From: Bacteroidales bacterium
Lineage (GTDB): Bacteria > Bacteroidota > Bacteroidia > Bacteroidales > F082
Length of the DNA stretch: 64,000 nucleotides
Direction of reading: 5' to 3'
NCBI GenBank assembly: GCA_024400455.1
Contig: JAKSMU010000002.1
Location: 124,001 to 188,000 of the forward strand
A program made the translations under genes and the position numbers. Below, one piece after another: positions 42,277-50,206 of this stretch. Each line of letters starts with the position of its first letter. The stretch's first letter is position 1. The notes under the pieces were generated by a model, which made no database searches, was not told the origin of the DNA, and saw only the letters and a program-made list of their open reading frames with translations.

Positions 42277-43379
42277 GAAAAATAACCTTATTATTTGCTG
42301 CCACGGCACTTGCATTTGCCGCTTGCAACCATCAGCCCGAAACACCGACATTTAATGTGAACATCAACTTGGCCAATGCTGACGGACAGACACTTTACCT
42401 GCAAAAAGGTGAACAAGTTTTAGATTCTGCCGTTATTGAAAATTGGGAAGCCGCTTTCAAAACACCTGTTTGCAACGACAACGAAATGTTCAGCATCATG
42501 CTGAAAGATTGGCGCAGACCATTCTCGTTTTTCACCGACAATCAGAATGTAAGCCTTGAAGGCGATGCACAGAATCCGAATGCCATCATGGTGAAAGGTT
42601 CCCCATCGCAAGACCGTTTGAATGCCTTCAATGACGGGTTCAATGCTTTGGATGCCAAATTGGATTCCATTAGCCAACTCATCAACGATGCCAAAAAAGC
42701 TGGCGATGAGGCTTTGGCGGAAGAACTGAAACTGAAATACGACGATGCCGAAGTCATCGAGAAAATGTATTGCTTCGACTATGTCTGGGAAAACCCGACC
42801 GACATCACGGCACATTACGTGCTTTACCGCTATAAATGGGCTTTCGGTCCGTGCGAAATGCGCACCATGATTGACAACATCCATGCTGCCGACAGCACCC
42901 TCACCTCTTCGAACCTTGAAATGGCAACGGAATATGTGGAAAAGATTGAGCGCGTACAAGCCGGTCAACCTATCATCGATTTCACCCAAAACGATGCCGA
43001 AGGCAACCCGATAACCTTGTCGCAACTTGCCGAAGGCAAGCTCCTGCTGGTCGACTTCTGGGCTTCGTGGTGCCCCGACTGCCGCAAGGAAAACCCGAAT
43101 GTGGTGGTCGCCTACAACATGTTCCACGAACAAGGTTTTGACGTGCTTGGCGTTTCGTTCGACACCGACAGGGAAAAGTGGCTTGCCGCCATCGAAAAGG
43201 ACGGCCTGACCTGGACGCACGTCTCCGACCTGCAAGGCTGGAGCAATGCCGCCGGTGCCCTTTACGCCATCTCCTTCATCCCGCAAAACGCCCTCATCAA
43301 GGACGGCATGATCGTAGCCCGCAACCTCGAAGGCGAAGAACTGATGGCCGAGATTGAAAGGCAATTAATCAATCCATAA
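42273..43379 (+). CDS. TlpA-like thioredoxin-fold lipoprotein, paralogue (CPDC)
   Basis: This 368-residue lipoprotein (lipobox FAAC, Cys18) has the same layout as its upstream neighbour: DUF4369-like domain, helical linker and TlpA thioredoxin domain. Its active site is FWASWCPDCRKENPNVVV; the CPDC dipeptide should change the redox potential relative to the CGPC of the first copy. It arose by tandem duplication, and translation is coupled through the ATGA at 42273-42276. The GH16 gene starts 13 bases later. Confidence 0.9.
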   Translation: MRKITLLFAATALAFAACNHQPETPTFNVNINLANADGQTLYLQKGEQVLDSAVIENWEAAFKTPVCNDNEMFSIMLKDWRRPFSFFTDNQNVSLEGDAQNPNAIMVKGSPSQDRLNAFNDGFNALDAKLDSISQLINDAKKAGDEALAEELKLKYDDAEVIEKMYCFDYVWENPTDITAHYVLYRYKWAFGPCEMRTMIDNIHAADSTLTSSNLEMATEYVEKIERVQAGQPIIDFTQNDAEGNPITLSQLAEGKLLLVDFWASWCPDCRKENPNVVVAYNMFHEQGFDVLGVSFDTDREKWLAAIEKDGLTWTHVSDLQGWSNAAGALYAISFIPQNALIKDGMIVARNLEGEELMAEIERQLINP

Positions 43380-43392
43380 AAACCTTACCTTT

Positions 43393-44367
43393 ATGAAAAA
43401 GCTAGTGTTTTTCTGTTGTCTGATGCAGATGTGTGTGAATGGTTGGGCGCAGATAAAATTGAACAGTCGGGAGTGGCGCATTGTCGTTGACGAGGAGTTT
43501 GACGAAGGTTATTCTCATTGGCAATGGAATCCGCAAAATTTCTGTAATGTCGGAGACTATAGTTGGAAAGCTTATATGAGCGGAACAATTATTCCAAAAG
43601 GGGAAAGACAGGTGTATCAATTCGCAAATTGCCAAATTGATACGTTGAACAATACTATGCAGTTGATTTGCGAATACGATTCTCTTGGACGTATTGCTGA
43701 CAGTAATTATTATTTTCCACACTGGATGAAAAACTTTCCTTCAGGCGAAGGACGATATTTTTTTTCAGGCGCAATGGAATATTATAAGCAGCGATATGTT
43801 TCAAACGATGATGACAGGAAATTCAAGTATGGGTATTTTGAAATCAGATGCAAGTTGCCCGTTCATCCGGGTGCTTTTCCAGCTTTTTGGCTTCAGGCTG
43901 CCAGTCAGGATAAGAATGACAGTTATTATGAAGAGATTGATATTTTTGAATATTCAAGAAACCTGATGCACAAAAATAGCGGGAACCCCCGCCGTTTGCC
44001 GGTAAAAGATACCGCCAGGGTGTTTACGACAGGAGTATATCACAACCTCACGGGCAATAGCGCAAATCATACGACAGAGAGTTTTGCGCGGAATTTTCCG
44101 GTCGTTTCTCGTACTAAAAATGATTTAAGCGACTGGCACACATTTGGATGCGAATGGATGCCTGACCATATTTACTGGTTTTTCGACGGAAAGCTTGTCA
44201 ACAGCTATTTTGATGTCAATCACATTCCGAAACATCCTTTAGAACTGAAAGTTGATTATGCCATTGATACATATGCAGGAACAAAAATAGAAGAAGAATG
44301 GCATCCGAAATGGTTCGGAACAGATGTAATGGTCATAGATTATATAAAAGTCTATGAGAAAAAATGA
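43393..44367 (+). CDS. Glycoside hydrolase family 16 enzyme
   Basis: This 324-residue secreted enzyme has a signal peptide (to GWAQ, residue 20) and one GH16 beta-jellyroll. The catalytic signature ExDxxE is visible as EEIDIFEYS (E181, D183, E186), preceded by the family blocks YGYFEIRCKLPVHPGAFPAF and followed by WHTFGCEWMPDHIYWFFDGK. GH16 enzymes cut beta-1,3/1,4-glucans, porphyran, agar and related galactans; specificity cannot be read here. The gene appears richer in AT-ending codons than the TlpA pair before it, which may point to separate ancestry. A terminator follows. Confidence 0.9.
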   Translation: MKKLVFFCCLMQMCVNGWAQIKLNSREWRIVVDEEFDEGYSHWQWNPQNFCNVGDYSWKAYMSGTIIPKGERQVYQFANCQIDTLNNTMQLICEYDSLGRIADSNYYFPHWMKNFPSGEGRYFFSGAMEYYKQRYVSNDDDRKFKYGYFEIRCKLPVHPGAFPAFWLQAASQDKNDSYYEEIDIFEYSRNLMHKNSGNPRRLPVKDTARVFTTGVYHNLTGNSANHTTESFARNFPVVSRTKNDLSDWHTFGCEWMPDHIYWFFDGKLVNSYFDVNHIPKHPLELKVDYAIDTYAGTKIEEEWHPKWFGTDVMVIDYIKVYEKK

Positions 44368-44394
44368 AATAATTGATTTTCAGAAATTTTTATC

Positions 44395-44424
44395 GTAGAG
44401 ACGTAGCACTACGTCTCTTTTTTC
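44395..44424 (+). terminator. Terminator hairpin of the GTAGAGACG repeat family
   Basis: AGAGACGTA (44397-44405) pairs with TACGTCTCT (44410-44418) around GCAC, followed by TTTTTT. The stem, preceded by CGT, belongs to the same GTAGAGACG...CGTCT family as the element at 61140-61163. Here it serves as the terminator of the TlpA-GH16 transcript. Confidence 0.75.
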
Positions 44425-44466
44425 GTTTTTATTGGGTTGTCAGGAGGATACGTTGTACTCAAGTCT

Positions 44467-45285
44467 CTACAACCCTGCCGCAAATGCCACAAACGGCGGA
44501 TTAGGATAATCTTCCTTGCTGTAGGCCAAAGGCCGTCCGTCGCTGATGCGCAGCACCTTGCCGCCTGAGGCACTGAGAATGGCATCGGCGGCGGCGGTGT
44601 CCCATTCCTTGGTCTTGCTGTAGCACACATACACATCAGCGTTGCCTTCGGCGAGACGGGCAAATTTCAGGCTGCTGCCGCATGAATCGATGAGCAAATC
44701 AGGATGTTCGGGACGAAGATATTTGTCGATGTAATCATCCACTTCATGCGTGCGGTGCGAGCGACTGACCAAAACCGTGAAAGGCCTTTCTGCATTCGGT
44801 TTGTGTGCTTTTTTCCAAATTTCACAATCCATAAGTCCATAAGTCAAATAGTCTAATTGTCTAAAAGCCCTATTGTCATGAACCATCGCAACTTTTCTTA
44901 CACCTTTATTATTAATGGCATACCACAGCGTATCGGAAACAGGCGCATAAATCACGCCCAAAACGGGTCTTGCATTATCAATAAGCGCAATGTTCACGGT
45001 AAATTCTCCGTTTCGGTTGACAAATTCCTGAGTGCCGTCCAAAGGATCGACGAGCCAATATTTAGAGAATTGCGAACGGTCGTCGGGCATATCCTCTTCG
45101 CTGACAAATGGCAAATTGCTAGTTTTCAGCATTTCCTTAATGAGATTACTGGCGCGCAAATCGGCTTGCGTGACGGGCGAATCATCGCTTTTCACATACA
45201 CATCGAAAGGCGTGGCATACACCTCCATGATGATTTTTCCAGCTTTAAGAGCGGCATTGATGGCCAATGATAACAAAGTTTCCAT
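44467..45285 (-). CDS. cysQ: 3'(2'),5'-bisphosphate nucleotidase CysQ
   Basis: This 272-residue cytoplasmic phosphatase converts PAP to AMP in sulfate metabolism. The inositol-monophosphatase-type metal motifs are SPVTQADLRAS, PFVSEEDMP, YWLVDPLDGTQEFVNRNGEF and TKEWDTAAADAIL. Between them, residues of the stretch HDNRAFRQLDYLTYGLMDCE are encoded by a degenerate 8-bp-period array (44821-44876) that looks like an in-frame insertion in a surface loop. The gene has its own promoter and is divergent from topA. Confidence 0.93.
   Translation of the reverse strand: METLLSLAINAALKAGKIIMEVYATPFDVYVKSDDSPVTQADLRASNLIKEMLKTSNLPFVSEEDMPDDRSQFSKYWLVDPLDGTQEFVNRNGEFTVNIALIDNARPVLGVIYAPVSDTLWYAINNKGVRKVAMVHDNRAFRQLDYLTYGLMDCEIWKKAHKPNAERPFTVLVSRSHRTHEVDDYIDKYLRPEHPDLLIDSCGSSLKFARLAEGNADVYVCYSKTKEWDTAAADAILSASGGKVLRISDGRPLAYSKEDYPNPPFVAFAAGL
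44821..44876 (+). repeat. Degenerate 8-bp-period tandem array inside cysQ
   Basis: Successive 8-base units read TTCACAAT, CCATAAGT, CCATAAGT, CAAATAGT, CTAATTGT, CTAAAAGC, CCTATTGT. The array is in frame within cysQ (minus strand). Its units resemble those in the array at 49912-49967. Confidence 0.6.
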
Positions 45286-45290
45286 GAGGG

Positions 45291-45298
45291 CAAAGGTA
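45291..45298 (-). promoter_or_regulatory. -7 promoter element for cysQ
   Basis: TACCTTTGCC on the minus strand, only six bases before the cysQ ATG, implies a nearly leaderless mRNA. Confidence 0.5.
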
Positions 45299-45314
45299 GG
45301 GATTTTTTTGTTTC

Positions 45315-45377
45315 TGGCTTTTGGTTGTTACTATTAGCTTTTAACCATTAGACATTGTCTTGCCAATAGCCAAAAGT
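45315..45377. repeat. Degenerate 7-bp-period palindromic array
   Basis: Successive 7-base units read CTGGCTT, TTGGTTG, TTACTAT, TAGCTTT, TAACCAT, TAGACAT, TGTCTTG, CCAATAG, CCAAAAG. The first and last units are roughly complementary, so the array can fold as a weak hairpin. It lies in the divergent cysQ-topA gap. Confidence 0.5.
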
Positions 45378-45453
45378 AAAAATTATCTATCTGATTTTCA
45401 ATAAAGTAAAAAAATAATTACAAAAAAGTTTCTTTTGTGCGCTTTTATTCTAC

Positions 45454-45461
45454 TAATTTTG
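45454..45461 (+). promoter_or_regulatory. -7 promoter element for topA
   Basis: TAATTTTGCG matches TAnnTTTG 21 bases before the topA ATG at 45482 and lies inside the longer alternative reading, which supports the shorter start. Confidence 0.55.
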
Positions 45462-45481
45462 CGCCCACAAAACCCACACAA

Positions 45482-47803
45482 ATGGCAAAGAATTTAGTAA
45501 TCGTCGAGTCACCAGCCAAGGCTAAAACCATTGAAGGTTTCCTTGGAAAAGAATATACGGTGAAGTCAAGCTACGGACACGTCCGTGATTTAAACAAGAA
45601 CACGCTTAGCGTCAATATAGAAAAGGATTTTGAACCTGAATACGAAATCAGCGACGACAAGAAAACCTTGGTCGCCGAACTGAAGAAATTAGCCAAGAGC
45701 GCCGAAACGGTGTGGCTCGCATCCGATGAGGACCGTGAAGGAGAATCCATTTCGTGGCATCTTTACGAGACCCTTGGTTTAAAAGGCAAAAATACAAAAC
45801 GTATTGTCTTCCACGAAATTACAAAAACTGCCATTCTGAACGCTATCGAAAATCCACGCACTATCGACATGGATTTGGTGGCCGCTCAGCAGGCACGCCG
45901 CGTGCTCGACCGCCTCGTCGGTTACGAATTGTCGCCATTGTTGTGGAAAAAAGTGAAGCCATCGTTGTCGGCTGGCCGTGTGCAGTCGGTGGCCGTGCGC
46001 CTCATCGTTGAACGCGAAGAGGAAATTAAGAATTTCGTGCAGACCAGTGCCTACCGCGTCACCGCACAATTTACATTCAAGAAGGACGGACAGGATTTCA
46101 ACATTGCTGCCGAACTTCCAACCCGTTTCGATACTGAAGCCGAAGCCCGCAAGTTCGTGGAATCGTGCGTCAAGGCTTCCTATCAAGTTGAAAACATCGA
46201 AAAGAAGCCCGCTTCGAGATATCCCGCACCGCCTTTCACCACTTCAACCCTGCAACAGGAAGCCGCCAGAAAACTCGGTTTTTCGGTTGCCAATACCATG
46301 CGCATCGCTCAGCAGCTCTACGAATCAGGTAAGATCACTTATATGCGTACCGACTCCGTCAACCTTTCGAACCTTGCCCTCGGCATGGCCAAAAAGGAAA
46401 TCGCTGCCAATTACGGTGAAGAATACGTGAAGACCCGTCAATATCAGACCAAGACCAAAGGTGCCCAGGAAGCGCACGAAGCTATCCGCCCAACTTATTT
46501 GGACCAGCACACCATTAAAGGCACTGCCGATGAACGCCGTCTGTACGAACTGATTTGGAAACGCACCATCGCTTCGCAAATGGCTGATGCACAATTGGAA
46601 AGAACCAATGTGAACATCGCCGTTTCAAGTTCCGACAAGCAGTTTGTTGCCACAGGTGAAGTCATTCTGTTCGATGGTTTCCTGAAAGTCTACATGGAAA
46701 GTTTCGATGATGACCGCAGCGAAGACAGCACCGCCATTTTGCCACCAATCGAAATCGGCATGCCGCTCGACCTCGACAAGATGGAGGCCCAGCAACGCTA
46801 CACGCGCCATCCTTTGCGCTACACCGAAGCCAGCTTGGTCAAGAAAATGGAAGACCTCGGCATTGGCCGTCCTTCAACATACGCGCCGACCATTTCCACC
46901 ATTCAGAAGCGCGAATATGTGGCCAAAGGCGATGTGAAGGGCGAAATGCAATCCTATAAGATTATCACACTGAAAAACGACAAGGTCAGCGAGAAGACAG
47001 GAAAAGAGACCTATGGCACCGAAAAGGGCCGTCTGCTGCCTACCGACATCGGCGTTTTGGTCAACAAGTTCCTGTTGCAATATTTTGAAAGCATCATCGA
47101 CTATAATTTCACCGCCAACGTGGAAAAGGAATTCGATAAAATCGAAGAAGGTCAGTGTGAATGGAATGCCATGATTAAGGAATTCTATCAAGGTTTCCAT
47201 ACGCAAATTGTCTCCACGACCGAAAACTCGGGCAAGTTCAGCGGCGAAAAACTCCTTGGCCTCGATCCTGCTTCTGGGAAGAAAGTATATGTGAAAGTTG
47301 GTCGTTTTGGTCCAGTGGCTCAAATCGGCGACACCGATGCTGACGAAAAACCGCGTTTTGCCGGTTTAAAGAAGGATATGAGCATCGAAAGCGTGACTTT
47401 GGAAGAAGTGCTCAAGTTGTTCGAGTTCCCACGCACATTGGGCGAATTTGAGGGCAAGGAAGTCAGCGTGTCCATTGGCCGTTTCGGTCCTTACATCAAG
47501 CACAACAGCACATTCTTCAGCCTCGCCAAGACCGACGACCCGAACATGGTAGATTTGGAACGCGCCATTGAACTCATCAACGAAAAGCGCCAGAAAGACC
47601 TGCAAAGCATCATCCGCACCTTTGACAACGACCCTGACATGCGCGTGCTGAATGGCCGTTTCGGTCCTTATATCTCTTACAAGAAGAGCAATTACAAGAT
47701 TCCGAAGACCACCGACCCGGCAACGCTTACCTACGAAGATTGCCTGAAGATTGTGGAAGACCCTGCTAACGCACCGAAAAAGAAGGTGGCGAAGAAGAAA
47801 TAA
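45482..47803 (+). CDS. topA: DNA topoisomerase I
   Basis: This 773-residue type IA topoisomerase relaxes negative supercoils. It begins MAKNLVIVESPAKAKTIEGF (TOPRIM) with SDEDREGESISWHL. It carries SAGRVQSVAVRLIVEREEEI and the active-site Tyr in KITYMRTDSVNLSNLAL. Instead of zinc ribbons the C-terminus has Topo-C repeats, each with a GRFGP core: KVGRFGPVAQIG, SIGRFGPYIKHN and LNGRFGPYISYKKSNYKIPK. A lysine-rich tail follows. This arrangement is normal for Bacteroidota. Confidence 0.96.
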   Translation: MAKNLVIVESPAKAKTIEGFLGKEYTVKSSYGHVRDLNKNTLSVNIEKDFEPEYEISDDKKTLVAELKKLAKSAETVWLASDEDREGESISWHLYETLGLKGKNTKRIVFHEITKTAILNAIENPRTIDMDLVAAQQARRVLDRLVGYELSPLLWKKVKPSLSAGRVQSVAVRLIVEREEEIKNFVQTSAYRVTAQFTFKKDGQDFNIAAELPTRFDTEAEARKFVESCVKASYQVENIEKKPASRYPAPPFTTSTLQQEAARKLGFSVANTMRIAQQLYESGKITYMRTDSVNLSNLALGMAKKEIAANYGEEYVKTRQYQTKTKGAQEAHEAIRPTYLDQHTIKGTADERRLYELIWKRTIASQMADAQLERTNVNIAVSSSDKQFVATGEVILFDGFLKVYMESFDDDRSEDSTAILPPIEIGMPLDLDKMEAQQRYTRHPLRYTEASLVKKMEDLGIGRPSTYAPTISTIQKREYVAKGDVKGEMQSYKIITLKNDKVSEKTGKETYGTEKGRLLPTDIGVLVNKFLLQYFESIIDYNFTANVEKEFDKIEEGQCEWNAMIKEFYQGFHTQIVSTTENSGKFSGEKLLGLDPASGKKVYVKVGRFGPVAQIGDTDADEKPRFAGLKKDMSIESVTLEEVLKLFEFPRTLGEFEGKEVSVSIGRFGPYIKHNSTFFSLAKTDDPNMVDLERAIELINEKRQKDLQSIIRTFDNDPDMRVLNGRFGPYISYKKSNYKIPKTTDPATLTYEDCLKIVEDPANAPKKKVAKKK

Positions 47804-47837
47804 AGACGAGTTTTTTGGTATGAATTTTGAATTATCC

Positions 47838-47845
47838 TATCTTTG
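47838..47845 (+). promoter_or_regulatory. -7 promoter element for the DHS-like gene
   Basis: TATCTTTGCA matches TAnnTTTG 33 bases before the start at 47879. Confidence 0.55.
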
Positions 47846-47878
47846 CAAATCAAATAATCACATAAAACACCTCAATCA

Positions 47879-48916
47879 ATGGAGAAAAAAGAATTACTGA
47901 AAGAAGTTGTCGAACATATCGACATTAAGAGCTACGACTCAACCGAACTGATCAACGCCATGCGCAAGATGTCGTTCACTTCACGCGACACCGCCCGCGC
48001 CGCCGACATCCTGATGATGATGTGCCAGGAAAAGACCTGCACCAACATCCTCACCATCGCCGGTTCAACCTCAGCCGCCGGCTGCATGCAGGTTTACGTT
48101 GACATGGTACGCAACAAGATGGTCGACGTCGTCGTTTCAACAGGTGCTTCCATCATCGACATGGACCTGTTCGAAGCTCTTGGCTTCAAGCACTATATCG
48201 GCGAAAAGGAAAACGTCATTCCTGACACCACCCTTCGCGAACTTTACATCGACCGCATCTACGACACCTATATCGACGAAGAGCAGCTTCAGGCTTGCGA
48301 TAATGCCACTTACGAACTGTCGAACATGCTCGAACCACGTCCATATTCATCACGCGAATTCATCTGGAATCTCGGCAAATGGCTGCATGATGGCCGTTCC
48401 GTGAAGAAAGACAGCCTCATCCAGACTTGCTACGAATGTGGCGTGCCGATTTTCTGCCCTGCTTTCAGCGATTCATCAGCTGGCTTCGGCATCGGCAAAC
48501 ACCAGTGGGAACGCACCCACAAAGGCGAAAAATATGTTAGCATCGACTCAGTCCGCGATTTCATCGAACTGACCGAAATCAAGATGCAGGCTCCTGAAAC
48601 CGGTCTGTTCATGGTCGGTGGCGGCACTCCTAAGAACTTCGCTCAGGATACCGTTGTCTGCGCCGAAATCCTCGGTTACGACGTGCCAATGCACAAATAC
48701 GCCATCCAAATCACCGTGGCTGACGTGCGCGATGGTGCTTGCTCATCATCAACATTGCTCGAAGCCGGTTCATGGGGCAAGGTGAGCGAAAAGCTCCAGC
48801 AGATGGTTTACGCCGAAGGCACAACCGTCATCCCGCTGATTGCTTCCTACGTCTACCACAACGGCCCATGGCAGGAAAGAGAATACAAGAACTGGCAGAA
48901 GATCTACCAGAAATAA
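47879..48916 (+). CDS. Deoxyhypusine synthase-like protein
   Basis: This 345-residue cytoplasmic protein belongs to the deoxyhypusine synthase family, which uses NAD and spermidine. It has the NAD-fold blocks ILTIAGSTSAAGCMQVYVDM and DVVVSTGASIIDMD, GLFMVGGGTPKNFAQDTVV, and LLEAGSWGKVSEKLQ, in which K301 corresponds to the lysine (K329 in human DHS) that carries the aminobutyl intermediate. Bacteria have no eIF5A, so the classical substrate is absent. Some bacterial relatives make homospermidine or act in related polyamine reactions, which is the likeliest role. It is a single gene between topA and a terminator. Confidence 0.9.
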   Translation: MEKKELLKEVVEHIDIKSYDSTELINAMRKMSFTSRDTARAADILMMMCQEKTCTNILTIAGSTSAAGCMQVYVDMVRNKMVDVVVSTGASIIDMDLFEALGFKHYIGEKENVIPDTTLRELYIDRIYDTYIDEEQLQACDNATYELSNMLEPRPYSSREFIWNLGKWLHDGRSVKKDSLIQTCYECGVPIFCPAFSDSSAGFGIGKHQWERTHKGEKYVSIDSVRDFIELTEIKMQAPETGLFMVGGGTPKNFAQDTVVCAEILGYDVPMHKYAIQITVADVRDGACSSSTLLEAGSWGKVSEKLQQMVYAEGTTVIPLIASYVYHNGPWQEREYKNWQKIYQK

Positions 48917-48935
48917 AAATATCCAAGATGAGATG

Positions 48936-48972
48936 AAAAAGCGCAGCGGAATTCTGCTGCGCTTTTTTTTGC
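48936..48972 (+). terminator. Intrinsic terminator after the DHS-like gene
   Basis: AAAAAGCGCAGC (48936-48947) pairs with GCTGCGCTTTTT (48956-48967) around an 8-base loop, with a long T-run following. Confidence 0.88.
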
Positions 48973-48993
48973 GTGTTTTTGATGGTTTTCGTT

Positions 48994-49001
48994 TATCTTT
49001 G
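48994..49001 (+). promoter_or_regulatory. -7 promoter element for the beta-barrel gene
   Basis: TATCTTTGCA matches TAnnTTTG, nine bases before the ATG at 49010. Confidence 0.5.
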
Positions 49002-49009
49002 CAACCGCA

Positions 49010-49639
49010 ATGAAAAAGCGTTTCATCATATTGACCCTTTTGATCATCAGCATTTCGGCATGTTTCGCCCAACGCATTGGCGGCGGCCTGCTGATAGGTC
49101 CGGCGTTTTCCACGATGAAACTTTCAGATGTCGACACCACGCGTTTCCGCACCGATTTTTGCGGTGGCATCCGCATTGCCTTAATTCCCGAACATTCTAT
49201 TTTCGGTGCCGAAATCGATGTGATTTATTCGCGGCAAGGCATGAAAACCAAATCAGGCATTAACGAAGACAAAAACAGGTTCTTCTATGCCGAAAAATCA
49301 TCTTATATCAACGTGCCGCTGCTGCTGAACGTCTACATGCGGAAATGGAATGAAGAAGACGAAAGTGAGTCAAAAATGGCGCGTTTGCGTATCGGGCCTT
49401 ACATTGGCTATTGCTTTGGCGGCAACGAAGTGATGTCGGTAAAGACGAAAAGAGACACCAAACAATATCTTACTCCTTGGGAAAGAGACGCTTACAACCG
49501 CCTTGACTATGGTTTTACCGCTGCCATAAGTTATTGGTTCATAGAGATTCGCTATTCCATGGGCTTGAATAACGTGTTCAAAGGAGATGGCGTTTCAACC
49601 AATCATGTCATTTCCGTCACTTGGTCGGATGTGTGGTGA
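49010..49639 (+). CDS. PorT-like outer membrane beta-barrel protein
   Basis: This 209-residue protein has a signal peptide (MKKRFIILTLLIISISACFA) and alternating hydrophobic strands typical of a small outer membrane barrel: GGGLLIGPAFSTMKLSDVDT, FGAEIDVIYSRQG, YINVPLLLNVYM, ARLRIGPYIGYCFGG, YGFTAAISYWFIEIRYSMGL and NHVISVTWSDVW at the C-terminus. Proteins of this PorT/outer-membrane-beta-barrel class are common in Bacteroidota and usually unassigned; the YINVPLL block is typical. It is a single gene, convergent with a GNAT gene. Confidence 0.82.
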   Translation: MKKRFIILTLLIISISACFAQRIGGGLLIGPAFSTMKLSDVDTTRFRTDFCGGIRIALIPEHSIFGAEIDVIYSRQGMKTKSGINEDKNRFFYAEKSSYINVPLLLNVYMRKWNEEDESESKMARLRIGPYIGYCFGGNEVMSVKTKRDTKQYLTPWERDAYNRLDYGFTAAISYWFIEIRYSMGLNNVFKGDGVSTNHVISVTWSDVW

Positions 49640-49640
49640 T

Positions 49641-50204
49641 TTACAATTGTTTATAGTAAAGATTCCGCACCAAACCGCCATATTTTTCTTCCGTCTTGGC
49701 ATAACGATACCCTTCCTTCAGGAAATTATTGATGCTGAAACTGTTGTTTGGCGCACAAGTCGTGCAAAGCAGATTGAAACCTCTTTGAACAGCCAGTTTT
49801 TCCACTTCCTGAATCAGTTTCCGCTGCAAACCCAAACCGCGATAGCCATCTCTCACCAGAAACAATTTCTGATTCGCTGCCTTAATGCCTAATTTTTCCA
49901 ATTCTTCAAGTTCTAAAGCCTCGCTGTCTCGTAACCCCGTAATCTCGTTGTCTAAGAGTCCAACAACATCGTGCGCATGGTCTTCTTCCAAACATTGCGG
50001 CACATAAAGGACGCCAATGGCAACAAGTTTTTCATCATCCCAAAAGCCCAAAGTCACATTCGGTTCCTGTAGGCAGGACGCAATCATTTCGGGCGAATTA
50101 TGCCGCAAAACCGACTTGTCGGGCAGCGAAGCATAAACTGTCTCGTTTAATTCGACAACGGCTTGAAAATCAGTGATTGTGCATGGACGCTGTTTCAGGT
50201 TCAT
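49641..50204 (-). CDS. GNAT-family N-acetyltransferase
   Basis: This 187-residue protein has GNAT features: an N-terminal FQAVVELNETVYASLPD region, the acetyl-CoA loop as LVRDGYRGLGLQRKLIQEVE (R-x-x-G-x-G) and FNLLCTTCAPNNSFSINNFL. The stretch LDNEITGLRDSEALELEE is encoded by an 8-bp-period array (49912-49967) that looks inserted in frame. The gene starts two bases after the stop of the nucleoid-associated protein gene, so they share a transcript. The substrate is unknown. Confidence 0.85.
   Translation of the reverse strand: MNLKQRPCTITDFQAVVELNETVYASLPDKSVLRHNSPEMIASCLQEPNVTLGFWDDEKLVAIGVLYVPQCLEEDHAHDVVGLLDNEITGLRDSEALELEELEKLGIKAANQKLFLVRDGYRGLGLQRKLIQEVEKLAVQRGFNLLCTTCAPNNSFSINNFLKEGYRYAKTEEKYGGLVRNLYYKQL
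49912..49967 (+). repeat. Degenerate 8-bp-period tandem array inside a GNAT gene
   Basis: Successive 8-base units read TCTAAAGC, CTCGCTGT, CTCGTAAC, CCCGTAAT, CTCGTTGT, CTAAGAGT, CCAACAAC. The units share a CT(A/C)(A/G)NNGT-like form with the array in cysQ. It is in frame within the GNAT coding sequence. Confidence 0.6.
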
Positions 50205-50206
50205 TT

